From Edaphobacillus lindanitolerans (GTDB lineage: Bacteria; Bacillota; Bacilli; Bacillales_A; Planococcaceae), in the NCBI RefSeq assembly GCF_900156305.1, contig NZ_FTPL01000003.1, forward strand, positions 372,001 through 436,000: 64,000 nucleotides of DNA. Direction: 5' to 3'. A program made the position numbers and the translations under genes. Below the pieces are notes generated by a model. It was given only the letters and a program-made list of their open reading frames with translations, had not been told where the DNA came from and did no database searches. How positions within the stretch are numbered: the stretch's first letter is position 1; each line of letters opens with the position of its first letter. Below, piece by piece: positions 56,617-64,000 of the stretch.

Positions 56617-58335
56617 TCAAACTTCCTGGAACTGAATGTTGTGAAGCCGTGCAAACAGACCATCTTTGCGGACAAGTTCATCGTAGGTTCCGTCTTCCGC
56701 AATCCCGTCCTTCGTGACGACGAGCACGCGGTCAGCTTCGCGGATGGTGGCGAGCCGGTGGGCGATGACAAGCGTGGTGCGGTCTTCGGACAGTTCGGCA
56801 AGCGACTGCTGGATGATCCGTTCGGTTTCGGTATCCAGTGCGGATGTCGCCTCGTCGAGAATGAGGATCGGCGGGTTTTTCAGGAACATGCGGGCGATGG
56901 CGAGCCGCTGTTTCTGGCCGCCGGACAATTTCAGACCGCGTTCGCCGATTTCGGTTTCGTAGCCGTCCGGCAGCTCCGAGATGAACTCTTCCAGATGCGC
57001 CTTGCGCGCAGCCTCGTACACTTCCGCGTCGGTTGCATCGAGCTTTCCGTATGCGATGTTCTCGAAGATCGTACCGGTAAACAGGAAGACATCCTGCTGG
57101 ACGATCCCGATCTGGGCGCGGAGTGACTGCATCGTCATGTCGCGGACGTCGATGCCGTCGATCGTGATGGCCCCCTCGTTCACATCATAAAATCTCGGGA
57201 TGAGCGAGCAGATAGTCGTCTTCCCGGCACCGGACGGCCCGACGAATGCGACGGTCTGGCCGGAGCGGATCGACAGGCTGACCCCGCTGAGGACCGGCTT
57301 CTGGTCATCATAGCGGAAGGACACATCCCGGAAGCGGATATTGCCTTCGAGGGAATCGACGTCAAGCGCATCCGGGCGGTCCTGCACATCCGGCTCCTCC
57401 CCGATCAGTTCGCGGAACCGCCGGAAGCCGGCCATCCCTTTCGGATACAGCTCGAGCAGGGCGCTGATTTTATCAACCGGCTTGGTCAGGACGTTGACAA
57501 ACAGGACGAAGGAGACGAGCTCGCCGTAGGTCAGGCGGCCGTTGAACGAGAACCAGGCGCCGACGACGAGGACGAGCAGGGTGACCAGGCGCGTCATCAT
57601 GTACATGCTCGAATGCGTCAGCGCCATCACTTTGTAGGCCACCAGCTTGGCGAGACGGAAGCTGCCGTTGTCTTTCCGGAAGCGATCCATCTCAAATGAT
57701 TCATTCGTGAATGACTGGACGACGCGGATGCCCGATACACTGTCCTCGACGCGGGCGTTCACTTCGGCGATCCGCCCGTACATGTTCCGCCATGCCCTGT
57801 TCATCTTGATGTTGCAGAACGTGACGAGCCAGATGAGGAACGGGACCATGATGATCGTGATGAGCGCGAGCTCCGGGTTGATGTTGTACATGATCGTGAA
57901 CGCCCCGATGATCGTCATGATGGCAATGAAGATATCTTCCGGACCGTGATGTGCAAGCTCCCCGATATCGAACAGGTCATTCGTGATGCGGCTCATCACA
58001 TGGCCGGTCTTCGTGTTGTCAAAAAACCGGAACGATTGCCGCTGGACATGATTGAACAGCTGCTGCCGCATGTCGGTTTCGATATTGATGCCGAGCATGT
58101 GCCCGAGATACGAGACGATGTACTGCAGAAGTGTGCTCAGCAGGTAGACGGCGAGCAGCAGGGTGCTCACCCAGACGATCCGGCCCCAGTTGCCGGTCGG
58201 CAGCAGTTCGTCGATGAACCACTGGACTGCAACGGGGAATGCAAGTTCAAGCAGCGCCACGAATACGGCACTTGAGAAGTCGACGATGAACAGCCGTTTG
58301 TGCGGCTTATAATAGGAAAAGAATTGCTTCAGCAT
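56617..58335 (-). CDS. ABC half-transporter (type IV exporter, lipid/multidrug type)
   Basis: A protein of 572 residues. A six-helix membrane domain (about 15-320; RQQLFNHVQRQSFRFFDNTKTGHVMSRITNDLFDI is the typical intracellular loop) is followed by an ATPase domain: Walker A GPSGAGKTT, Q-loop VQQDVFLF, signature LSGGQKQRLAIARM, Walker B ILILDEATSALD and H-loop IAHRLATI. The intact signature and Walker B motifs suggest a homodimer; the closest class is the B. subtilis YwjA/MsbA-like group. Substrate unknown. No second half-transporter is adjacent. A TATAAT on the minus strand at 58368-58373 may be its -10. Confidence 0.9.
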   Translation of the reverse strand: MLKQFFSYYKPHKRLFIVDFSSAVFVALLELAFPVAVQWFIDELLPTGNWGRIVWVSTLLLAVYLLSTLLQYIVSYLGHMLGINIETDMRQQLFNHVQRQSFRFFDNTKTGHVMSRITNDLFDIGELAHHGPEDIFIAIMTIIGAFTIMYNINPELALITIIMVPFLIWLVTFCNIKMNRAWRNMYGRIAEVNARVEDSVSGIRVVQSFTNESFEMDRFRKDNGSFRLAKLVAYKVMALTHSSMYMMTRLVTLLVLVVGAWFSFNGRLTYGELVSFVLFVNVLTKPVDKISALLELYPKGMAGFRRFRELIGEEPDVQDRPDALDVDSLEGNIRFRDVSFRYDDQKPVLSGVSLSIRSGQTVAFVGPSGAGKTTICSLIPRFYDVNEGAITIDGIDVRDMTMQSLRAQIGIVQQDVFLFTGTIFENIAYGKLDATDAEVYEAARKAHLEEFISELPDGYETEIGERGLKLSGGQKQRLAIARMFLKNPPILILDEATSALDTETERIIQQSLAELSEDRTTLVIAHRLATIREADRVLVVTKDGIAEDGTYDELVRKDGLFARLHNIQFQEV

Positions 58336-58497
58336 AATGTCCTCCCGGAAATATTTCGGCTTCCGTTATTATAGCCGATACACGGCGCGGGAGATAGATG
58401 CATAGGACTTTTGTTTCATTTCGACAAAGTTCCGGAACTTTCAACTCGTTTTCCCGTATACAGAAACAGACACAGCAAAGAAAGGACGATCACCCTT

Positions 58498-59364
58498 ATG
58501 AAGAAAGTATTGACAGCCTTGGCTGCCGGTGCTTTGGCTTTCGGCCTAGCCGCGTGCAGCGACAAGGCAGAGCCGGCCCCCGGCACAAGCAAGGAAAAAA
58601 CGAGCGACATGACTGCGGAGCAAGTGTACGAGAAAGCGATGGAAGCTTCCAAAGACATGAAGAGCGCGGAAGCGAAAATGAACATCAGCCAGGACATTGA
58701 AGTCCCGGGGCAGGATGTCCAGATGACATCCGATTCGGAATTTGACGTCCAGATGGTTCTCGAACCGCTTGCCATGCACCAAAAGGGCAAGACCTCGATG
58801 AAGATGAACGATGAAGAAATGGCCATGGACATCGACATGTACATGACCGAAGACGGCACGATCTATCTTTACACGCCGGAAGCCGACCAGTGGCTCAAGA
58901 TGGAAGGCATGATGGAAGGGCTCGACCAGCTGACTGCGCAGCAGCCGGATCCGGAAGAGCAGCTTGCCCAGCTTCAGCAGTACGCGAAGGAAATGAAATT
59001 TGAACAAACCGATGATGATTACGTATTGAAGCTCGATGCCGACGGTGAAAAGTTCAATGACCTCGTCAAGGAAACGATGGAAGAACAGCTGCCGCCTGAA
59101 ATGCTCGAAGGCATGAGCGAAGAAGAGCGCCAGTCGCTCGAGAACATGAACATCAGCGACATGGCCTACGAAATTCACATCGACAAGAAGACGTATGACC
59201 TGAAAGCGATGAACATGAAGATGACGATGACGATGGAAGCGGAAGGCGAAGAGATGACCATCGCCATGGATATGAAATCCGTCTACACGAACATCAACGG
59301 AATCGAGAACATCGAAGTCCCTCAGGACGTGATTGATTCCGCAGTTGATATCCAGCAGCAATAA
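58498..59364 (+). CDS. DUF6612-like lipoprotein
   Basis: A protein of 288 residues. The signal peptide is MKKVLTALAAGALAFGLAAC with lipobox LAAC, followed by an acidic, Met-rich body with three related segments built from short strands (SDSEFDVQMVLEPLAMHQKGKTSMKMNDEEM and similar). This resembles the LolA/LppX-type incomplete barrel seen in DUF6612 lipoproteins. Methionine is unusually frequent (many MKM, MTM runs), which might reflect metal or oxidant handling, but this is speculation. AAAGGA lies eleven bases before ATG 58498. A terminator follows within five bases. Confidence 0.85.
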   Translation: MKKVLTALAAGALAFGLAACSDKAEPAPGTSKEKTSDMTAEQVYEKAMEASKDMKSAEAKMNISQDIEVPGQDVQMTSDSEFDVQMVLEPLAMHQKGKTSMKMNDEEMAMDIDMYMTEDGTIYLYTPEADQWLKMEGMMEGLDQLTAQQPDPEEQLAQLQQYAKEMKFEQTDDDYVLKLDADGEKFNDLVKETMEEQLPPEMLEGMSEEERQSLENMNISDMAYEIHIDKKTYDLKAMNMKMTMTMEAEGEEMTIAMDMKSVYTNINGIENIEVPQDVIDSAVDIQQQ

Positions 59365-59368
59365 CCGG

Positions 59369-59397
59369 GACCCGCGGCCGTGATGCCGCGGGTTTTT
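59369..59397 (+). terminator. Terminator of the DUF6612-like gene
   Basis: ACCCGCGGC and GCCGCGGGT form a 9-bp stem followed by TTTTAT. Confidence 0.85.
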
Positions 59398-59548
59398 ATA
59401 TGCCCGCACGCTGCATACACATGAAGGGGACGGGGCCCGGCCCGGGATCGGATAAATTCACTTCATCGACATCCTCGGCAAAAAACGCTCGGTCCCCCTC
59501 ACGCTTTCCGTACAATTCCGTGACTTTTTCACCAATTCCCGCTCTCAT

Positions 59549-59563
59549 TGATAATCATTTTCA
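59549..59563. promoter_or_regulatory. Fur box 1 upstream of yclN
   Basis: TGATAATCATTTTCA matches the Bacillus Fur 7-1-7 consensus TGATAATNATTATCA at all but one or two positions. It lies upstream of the -35. The 150 bp between the previous terminator and this site show nothing else. Confidence 0.88.
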
Positions 59564-59571
59564 ATTATCCT

Positions 59572-59599
59572 TTGACTTCGTCTTGACCCATGCTATAAT
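59572..59599 (+). promoter_or_regulatory. SigA promoter of the yclNOPQ operon
   Basis: TTGACT (59572-59577), a 16-base spacer and a perfect TATAAT (59594-59599). It lies between two identical Fur boxes. Confidence 0.82.
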
Positions 59600-59617
59600 A
59601 GGCATTGCGAAGGGCAT

Positions 59618-59632
59618 TGATAATCATTTTCA
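59618..59632. promoter_or_regulatory. Fur box 2 upstream of yclN
   Basis: Identical TGATAATCATTTTCA, 69 bp from box 1, downstream of the predicted transcription start; the identity extends to 19 bases. Confidence 0.88.
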
Positions 59633-59680
59633 ACGAACATTCTCAATCGCCTTTCAAATAGTTTTGCATCGGGGATAGCC

Positions 59681-60631
59681 ATGAAGAAACGTTATTTGAT
59701 CGCCGGACTGCTCGTCCTGTCGTTCCTTTCATTGTTCGTAGGAGCGAGCAGCATCACACCAGCGGATCTCTTGAATCCGGGATCCGAAGAATTGGAAATA
59801 TTCCTGATCAGCCGGCTGCCGAGGCTCATTGCCATCCTGCTTGCAGGGGCGGGCATGAGCATCACCGGCCTGATCATGCAGCAGCTGAGCCGCAATAAGT
59901 TCGTATCGCCGACGACAGCCGGAACGCTCGATGCGACCCGGCTGGGGATCCTCGTCTCGATGCTGCTTTTCGCGAATGCGACGACCCTCGAAAAGATGGC
60001 CATCTCGTTTGCATTTGCATTGGCGGGCACCTTGCTGTTCATGCAGATCCTCGAGCGCATCAAGTTCAAGGATGCGATTTTCATCCCGCTCGTCGGACTC
60101 ATGTTCGGGAATATCCTCTCGTCACTGACGACGTTTTTCGCCTATCGGGCGGACGTCATCCAGAACATTTCCTCCTGGCTGCAGGGAGATTTCTCGATGA
60201 TCATGAAAGGGCGCTATGAGCTGCTGTACATCAGCATCCCGGTCCTGATCATTGCCTACCTGTATGCCAATCGGTTTACCGTGGCGGGAATGGGAGAGGA
60301 CTTCTCCAAAAACCTTGGCCTGAACTACCGCTGGGTGGTCAACTTCGGTCTTGTCCTCGTGGCGCTCATCACGACGACGGTCGTCCTTACGGTCGGCATG
60401 ATCCCGTTTCTCGGCCTCATCATCCCGAATATCGTCTCCATCCTAAAAGGGGACAACTTACAAAAGACATTGCCGCACACGGCATTGCTGGGAGCAATTT
60501 TCCTGCTTCTCTGCGACATTCTCGGACGTGTGCTCATCTATCCATATGAGATCTCGATCAGCCTGATGGTCGGGGTCATCGGCAGCGGGATTTTCCTCTA
60601 TCTGCTGTTCAGGGGGAAAGCCTATGCGTGA
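59681..60631 (+). CDS. yclN: Iron-siderophore (petrobactin-type) ABC permease YclN
   Basis: A protein of 316 residues, the same length as B. subtilis YclN, of the FecCD/BtuC family with about nine helices. Motifs: SRLPRLIAILLAGAGMSITGLIMQQLSRNKFVSPTTAGTLDATRLG near residues 45-90 and GMIPFLGLIIPNIVSILKGDN with the coupling helix. Together with yclO, yclP and yclQ it imports the catecholate-citrate siderophore petrobactin in Bacillus. First gene of the operon, under two Fur boxes, so it is repressed by iron. It overlaps yclO by 8 bp. Confidence 0.93.
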   Translation: MKKRYLIAGLLVLSFLSLFVGASSITPADLLNPGSEELEIFLISRLPRLIAILLAGAGMSITGLIMQQLSRNKFVSPTTAGTLDATRLGILVSMLLFANATTLEKMAISFAFALAGTLLFMQILERIKFKDAIFIPLVGLMFGNILSSLTTFFAYRADVIQNISSWLQGDFSMIMKGRYELLYISIPVLIIAYLYANRFTVAGMGEDFSKNLGLNYRWVVNFGLVLVALITTTVVLTVGMIPFLGLIIPNIVSILKGDNLQKTLPHTALLGAIFLLLCDILGRVLIYPYEISISLMVGVIGSGIFLYLLFRGKAYA

Positions 60632-61574
60632 CTCCGTCAAACTCATCATCCTGTATGCAGCTGCGGCCGTCTTCTGCGGTCTGTATCTGTTCCACGGTCT
60701 CAACGGCAGCTTCGACTATGCCCTTCCGAGAAGGGGCGTGAAAGTCGCCGCCATGGCCATCACCGGCGTGGCGATCGCCTATGCGACAGTCGTATTCCAG
60801 ACGATCACCCAAAACCGGATCCTGACACCGAGCATCATGGGGCTCGATTCGCTCTATCTGCTGCTGCAGACGCTGATCATCTTCTTCCTGGGTTCGACCC
60901 ACGTGACGGTCGTCAATAAACAGGTGAACTTCCTCCTGTCCGTCGCAGTGATGATCATCTTTGCTCTGCTGCTTTACCAGTTCCTGTTCAAGAAGGGCCA
61001 GCGCCCGGTATACTTCCTGCTCCTCGTCGGCATCATCGTGGGAACATTCTTCGGCAGCATCTCGACATTCCTCCAGGTGCTCATCGATCCGAATGAATTC
61101 CTGCGGGTGCAGGACCGGATGTTCGCCAGCTTCAATAATGTCAATGCCGATCTTGTCTGGCTGTCGGCCGGAGTTGTGGCGATCTGCATCATCATCGGGT
61201 GGCGCCAGCTCCGGTACATGGACGTCATCTCGCTTGGCCGCGACATCGCCGTCAACCTGGGCGTGCCGTACGACCGTCTTGTCAAGCAGACACTCGTCCT
61301 GTCGTCGGTGCTGATCGCCGTCTCGACCGCGCTTGTCGGGCCGATCACCTTCTTCGGTCTCATCGTGGCCAACCTGAGCTACCAATTTTTCCGGTCATTC
61401 AAACATTCTGTCCTGATCACCGGGGCCGTCGGCATGAGTCTGATCATGCTGATCGGCGGCCAGTGGATCGTGGAGCGCGTCTTCACATTCTCGACGACGC
61501 TGAGCGTCATCATCAATTTCGCCGGCGGCGTGTACTTCATCTATCTACTACTTAAGGAGAGTCGATCCGCATGA
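60624..61574 (+). CDS. yclO: Iron-siderophore (petrobactin-type) ABC permease YclO
   Basis: A protein of 316 residues of the FecCD family, second permease of the heterodimer. Visible blocks are RRGVKVAAMAITGVAIAYATVVFQTITQNRILTPSIMGLDSLY and TALVGPITFFGLIVANLSYQFFRSFKHSVL with the ATPase-coupling loop. The start overlaps the yclN stop, and its own stop overlaps the yclP ATG by four bases, so the three genes are tightly coupled. RBS AGGGGGAAAG lies in yclN. Confidence 0.93.
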   Translation: MRDSVKLIILYAAAAVFCGLYLFHGLNGSFDYALPRRGVKVAAMAITGVAIAYATVVFQTITQNRILTPSIMGLDSLYLLLQTLIIFFLGSTHVTVVNKQVNFLLSVAVMIIFALLLYQFLFKKGQRPVYFLLLVGIIVGTFFGSISTFLQVLIDPNEFLRVQDRMFASFNNVNADLVWLSAGVVAICIIIGWRQLRYMDVISLGRDIAVNLGVPYDRLVKQTLVLSSVLIAVSTALVGPITFFGLIVANLSYQFFRSFKHSVLITGAVGMSLIMLIGGQWIVERVFTFSTTLSVIINFAGGVYFIYLLLKESRSA

Positions 61575-62332
61575 TCCAAGTCCGTGAACTGTCGAAGTTT
61601 TATGGGAAGAAAGCCGTCGTCGAAAAGGTCTCGGTCAATATCCAGCGTGGCAAAATCACATCATTCATCGGGCCGAACGGGGCGGGCAAATCCACGCTCC
61701 TATCGATGGTCAGCAGGCTTTTGGATGCGGATACGGGTGAAGTGCTCGTCGACAAAGACGACGTCCGGAAAATGAAATCCGACGACTTTTCGAAGCGTGT
61801 GTCCATCTTGAAGCAGTCCAACTTCATGAATGTCCGACTGACGGTGCGCGAACTCGTCTCGTTTGGCCGCTTCCCTCATTCGAAGGGGCGTCTGAACGCG
61901 GAAGATATGCGCATCATTGACCAATCGATCGATTACATGGAACTCGCGGACATCCAGCACAGCTTCCTCGATGAGCTGTCCGGCGGCCAGCGGCAGCGGG
62001 CATTCATCTCAATGGTCATCGCACAGGACACGGAATACATCCTGCTTGATGAGCCGCTGAACAATCTGGACATGAAGCACTCTGTCCAGATCATGAAGAT
62101 CCTCCGACGCCTCGTCGACGAGCTCGGCAAGACCGTCGTCATCGTCCTTCACGACATCAATTTTGCGTCGGTCTACTCTGACCGGATTGTCGCCCTCAAG
62201 AACGGACGGGTCGTGAAAGACGGACCGACAGAGGACATCATCAATTCAGATTCATTGAAAGAGATCTATGACATGGACATTCCGATCAAGCAGATGAGCA
62301 ACTGCCGGATCTGCGTATACTTCAATTCATAA
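61571..62332 (+). CDS. yclP: Iron-siderophore (petrobactin-type) ABC ATPase YclP
   Basis: An ABC ATPase of 253 residues (B. subtilis YclP 252). Walker A GPNGAGKST, LKQSNFMNVRLTVRELVSFGRFPHSKGR (typical of iron-siderophore ATPases), signature LSGGQRQRAFIS, Walker B ILLDEPLNNLD and H-loop LHDINFA. It energises YclNO. The ATG overlaps the yclO stop (ATGA). AAGGAG lies about twelve bases upstream. Confidence 0.95.
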   Translation: MIQVRELSKFYGKKAVVEKVSVNIQRGKITSFIGPNGAGKSTLLSMVSRLLDADTGEVLVDKDDVRKMKSDDFSKRVSILKQSNFMNVRLTVRELVSFGRFPHSKGRLNAEDMRIIDQSIDYMELADIQHSFLDELSGGQRQRAFISMVIAQDTEYILLDEPLNNLDMKHSVQIMKILRRLVDELGKTVVIVLHDINFASVYSDRIVALKNGRVVKDGPTEDIINSDSLKEIYDMDIPIKQMSNCRICVYFNS

Positions 62333-62366
62333 TCACAACTACCCAACATAAGTGAGGTCAATGACG

Positions 62367-63335
62367 ATGAAAAAGCTTTCGATTTTCGCCATCCTGATGG
62401 CATTCATCCTGGTTCTCGGAGCCTGCGGCAACAAAGATGCCGGCAGCGGAAAAGAAGACAACAGCAACAGTGCATCCGGTGACAGCAAAGCGGAAGAAAC
62501 CGAAACCGTTACCGTCAAGCATGAACTCGGCGAAGCGACAGTTGATAAAAATCCTGGAAATGTCGTCGTCTTCGACTTCGGAATCCTCGACACGCTCGAC
62601 GAGCTCGGCGTGGATGTGAAAGGCGTTCCTCAGACGAACATTCCGAAATATCTCGAAAAGTATGCTTCCGATGACTACACGAACGTCGGCAGCCTGAAAG
62701 AGCCTGACTTTGAGACGATCCACGCGCTCAAGCCGGACGTCATCTTCATCTCCGGCCGCCAGGCGGACCTTTACGACCAATTTGCCGAGATCGCGCCGAC
62801 CGTCTACATCCCTCTTGACACGACCGACTATGTGAATTCCTTCAAGGAAAACATGAACACGGTCGCCGAGATCTTCAATAAAGAAGATGAAATGAAGGAA
62901 GAACTGGCGGACATCGATGACCGCATCGCGGGCATCCAGGAAAAAACTTCGAAGACCGATGACAAAGGCCTGATCGTCCTCGGAACGGAAGGCAAAGTCA
63001 GCGCGTACGGTCCTGCTTCCCGCTTTGGCCTCATTCATGATGTATTTGGCGTGAAGCCTGCGGATGATTCGATCGAAGCTTCCACACACGGCCAGAATAT
63101 CACGTTCGAGTACATCCTCGATACGAACCCGGACATCCTGTATGTCATCGACCGGGATGCGGCAATCGGAACCGATTCCAGCGTCAAGGCATCACTTGAG
63201 AACGATCTCGTCCAAAAAACGAATGCATTCAAGAACGACAAAATCTTCTACCTGGACGGACAGTACTGGTACCTTTCGGGTGGCGGCCTGCAGTCCATGA
63301 AGGAAATGATCACCGAAGTCGAAAACAGCCTTTGA
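62367..63335 (+). CDS. yclQ: Petrobactin-type siderophore-binding lipoprotein YclQ
   Basis: A protein of 322 residues. The signal peptide ends in lipobox LGAC, followed by a Ser/Asn/Gly linker (GSGKEDNSNSASGDSKAEE) and a class III periplasmic-binding fold: NVVVFDFGILDTLDELGVDVKGVPQ at the start, NVGSLKEPDFETIHALKPDVIFISGRQ, and EYILDTNPDILYVIDRDAAIG in the second lobe. It captures ferric siderophore and delivers it to YclNO. The ATG at 62367 has GAGG nine bases upstream; two earlier in-frame starts (62352, 62361) are too close to that RBS. Last gene of the Fur-controlled operon. Confidence 0.94.
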   Translation: MKKLSIFAILMAFILVLGACGNKDAGSGKEDNSNSASGDSKAEETETVTVKHELGEATVDKNPGNVVVFDFGILDTLDELGVDVKGVPQTNIPKYLEKYASDDYTNVGSLKEPDFETIHALKPDVIFISGRQADLYDQFAEIAPTVYIPLDTTDYVNSFKENMNTVAEIFNKEDEMKEELADIDDRIAGIQEKTSKTDDKGLIVLGTEGKVSAYGPASRFGLIHDVFGVKPADDSIEASTHGQNITFEYILDTNPDILYVIDRDAAIGTDSSVKASLENDLVQKTNAFKNDKIFYLDGQYWYLSGGGLQSMKEMITEVENSL

Positions 63336-63356
63336 TCGGCTGATATCACGAAAACA

Positions 63357-63393
63357 AACGCCGGAAGTGCCTGGACAGGCACTTCCGGCGTTT
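63357..63393 (+). terminator. Terminator of the yclNOPQ operon
   Basis: AACGCCGGAAGTGCC and GGCACTTCCGGCGTT form a 15-bp stem with a small loop, followed by a T-rich tail. Confidence 0.88.
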
Positions 63394-63497
63394 CGTTGTT
63401 TAACGCGATGGTCGGGTTGCCAGACTTTAATAGGGTAGGTGTGCCATAAAAAGACATGATACAATGAAATACGACAAATATTGCGGAGGTGGACACC

Positions 63498-64000
63498 ATG
63501 AACAGAGATCGATGGATGATTTTCGGTGCCATTGTGGCTGCCGCCCTTTTCGCAGGGCTCGCCTCCGCTCTCCACACTGATGCGGTCATCGCACTCGACA
63601 ACCGGATGGCTGATCTGCTGGAAGGCAACCGGTTTCTCGCCTTGTTCACACCGTTCGGGGATGCAAGGTTCATTGCGGCCGTCCTGTTGACCGCTGCCAT
63701 TGTGCTTTACATCAGAAGAAATTGGACGGGCCTGCTTTTCATGGGAATCTCCATGGGGGGCGGAACTGTGCTTAATCAAGGCCTGAAACAGGTATTCGGC
63801 AGGCTGAGGCCCGATATCCCTCATCAGCTTGCCAGCTTCAGCTTTCCGTCCGGCCATTCCCAGATGGGGATTGTTTATTTGATGACCATTGCCTTTCTTT
63901 TTGCACAATCCGTGCGTTCAGGCAACGGCCGGCGGCTGATCTGGATGGCGGCCGTGCTTTTGGCGGTGCTGATCGGTTTGTCCCGGATCGCACTGGGAAG
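63498..64000 (+). CDS. PAP2-family phosphatase, 3'-truncated by window edge
   Basis: ATG 63498 has GGAGGTGG upstream; the frame stays open to the window end (167 codons seen, last motif just beginning). Several hydrophobic helices are visible. The first two of the three phosphatase motifs are present: KQVFGRLRP (KX6RP) and FPSGHSQMG (PSGH); the third (SRXXXXXH) begins as SRIALG at the edge. The family includes membrane phosphatidylglycerophosphate and undecaprenyl-diphosphate phosphatases; in Bacillus such proteins recycle lipid carrier or remodel phospholipid. The exact substrate is unknown. A TACAAT at about 63461 may be its -10. Confidence 0.9.
   Translation, partial: MNRDRWMIFGAIVAAALFAGLASALHTDAVIALDNRMADLLEGNRFLALFTPFGDARFIAAVLLTAAIVLYIRRNWTGLLFMGISMGGGTVLNQGLKQVFGRLRPDIPHQLASFSFPSGHSQMGIVYLMTIAFLFAQSVRSGNGRRLIWMAAVLLAVLIGLSRIALG

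Overview
The window is a chromosomal segment of a Gram-positive Bacillota, order Bacillales, and most probably a high-GC member of the Planococcaceae of the Bhargavaea type. The evidence is the Bacillus-type gene complement (yuaF-floT, yclNOPQ in the same order as B. subtilis, NOS without a reductase domain, HflX, a CspB-like cold-shock protein, SigA- and SigB-type promoters), AGGAGG-type ribosome-binding sites with many TTG/GTG starts, and GC-rich third codon positions. The genus is inferred, not proven. No rRNA, tRNA, prophage, transposase or CRISPR array was seen. The first gene (sodC) and the last (PAP2 phosphatase) are cut by the window edges.

Layout. 0-8 kb: 5'-truncated Cu/Zn superoxide dismutase, CAP-domain protein, PdaC-like peptidoglycan deacetylase, zinc alcohol dehydrogenase, a pentapeptide-repeat protein coupled to a 32-residue membrane peptide, a hypothetical protein coupled to a 33-residue membrane peptide, and a VanZ-like protein. 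8-9.6 kb: a visibly AT-richer operon encoding an ECF sigma factor and a membrane-anchored LytR-CpsA-Psr (LCP) protein, with its own ECF-type promoter and near-identical 45-bp hairpins on both sides. 9.7-19 kb: deaminase, VOC protein, EamA and MMPL transporters, CarD-like regulator divergent from a MarR regulator across a shared operator region, twin small membrane proteins, cold-shock protein, and the YuaF/flotillin pair. 19-30 kb: EAL phosphodiesterase, an ABC exporter (ATPase plus FtsX-type permease), nitric oxide synthase, fumarase, PCYCGC lipoprotein, Dph6-like ATPase with TPR protein, XRE regulator, purine nucleoside phosphorylase, SAM methyltransferase.

30-44 kb is a metabolism and stress region: nitroreductase, YerD-like glutamate synthase-domain protein, acyl-CoA synthetase, KatE-type catalase, a DUF2188 general-stress protein with a good SigB promoter, Na+/proline symporter, BCCT osmolyte transporter, HflX, and an oxalate decarboxylase-like bicupin. 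44-54.5 kb is a peptide-uptake locus: two paralogous substrate-binding lipoproteins (each with a CodY-like box at its promoter) and a four-gene permease/ATPase operon. 55-64 kb: UPF0718 permease, ABC multidrug-type half transporter, a lipoprotein, the Fur-controlled petrobactin-type iron operon yclNOPQ, and the start of a PAP2 phosphatase.

The most unusual signal is a set of five intergenic arrays of degenerate tandem repeats (near 14.1, 20.1, 25.1, 30.0 and 54.5-55.3 kb). Each has its own consensus but all have a 20- or 21-bp period, close to two turns of B-DNA. They fall into two apparent families. The 14-kb and 54-kb arrays share the 10-mer CCATAATTCA in opposite orientations. The 20-, 25- and 30-kb arrays all carry an ACTCRGG-like core. 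They are not CRISPRs and I cannot match them to a named repeat class.
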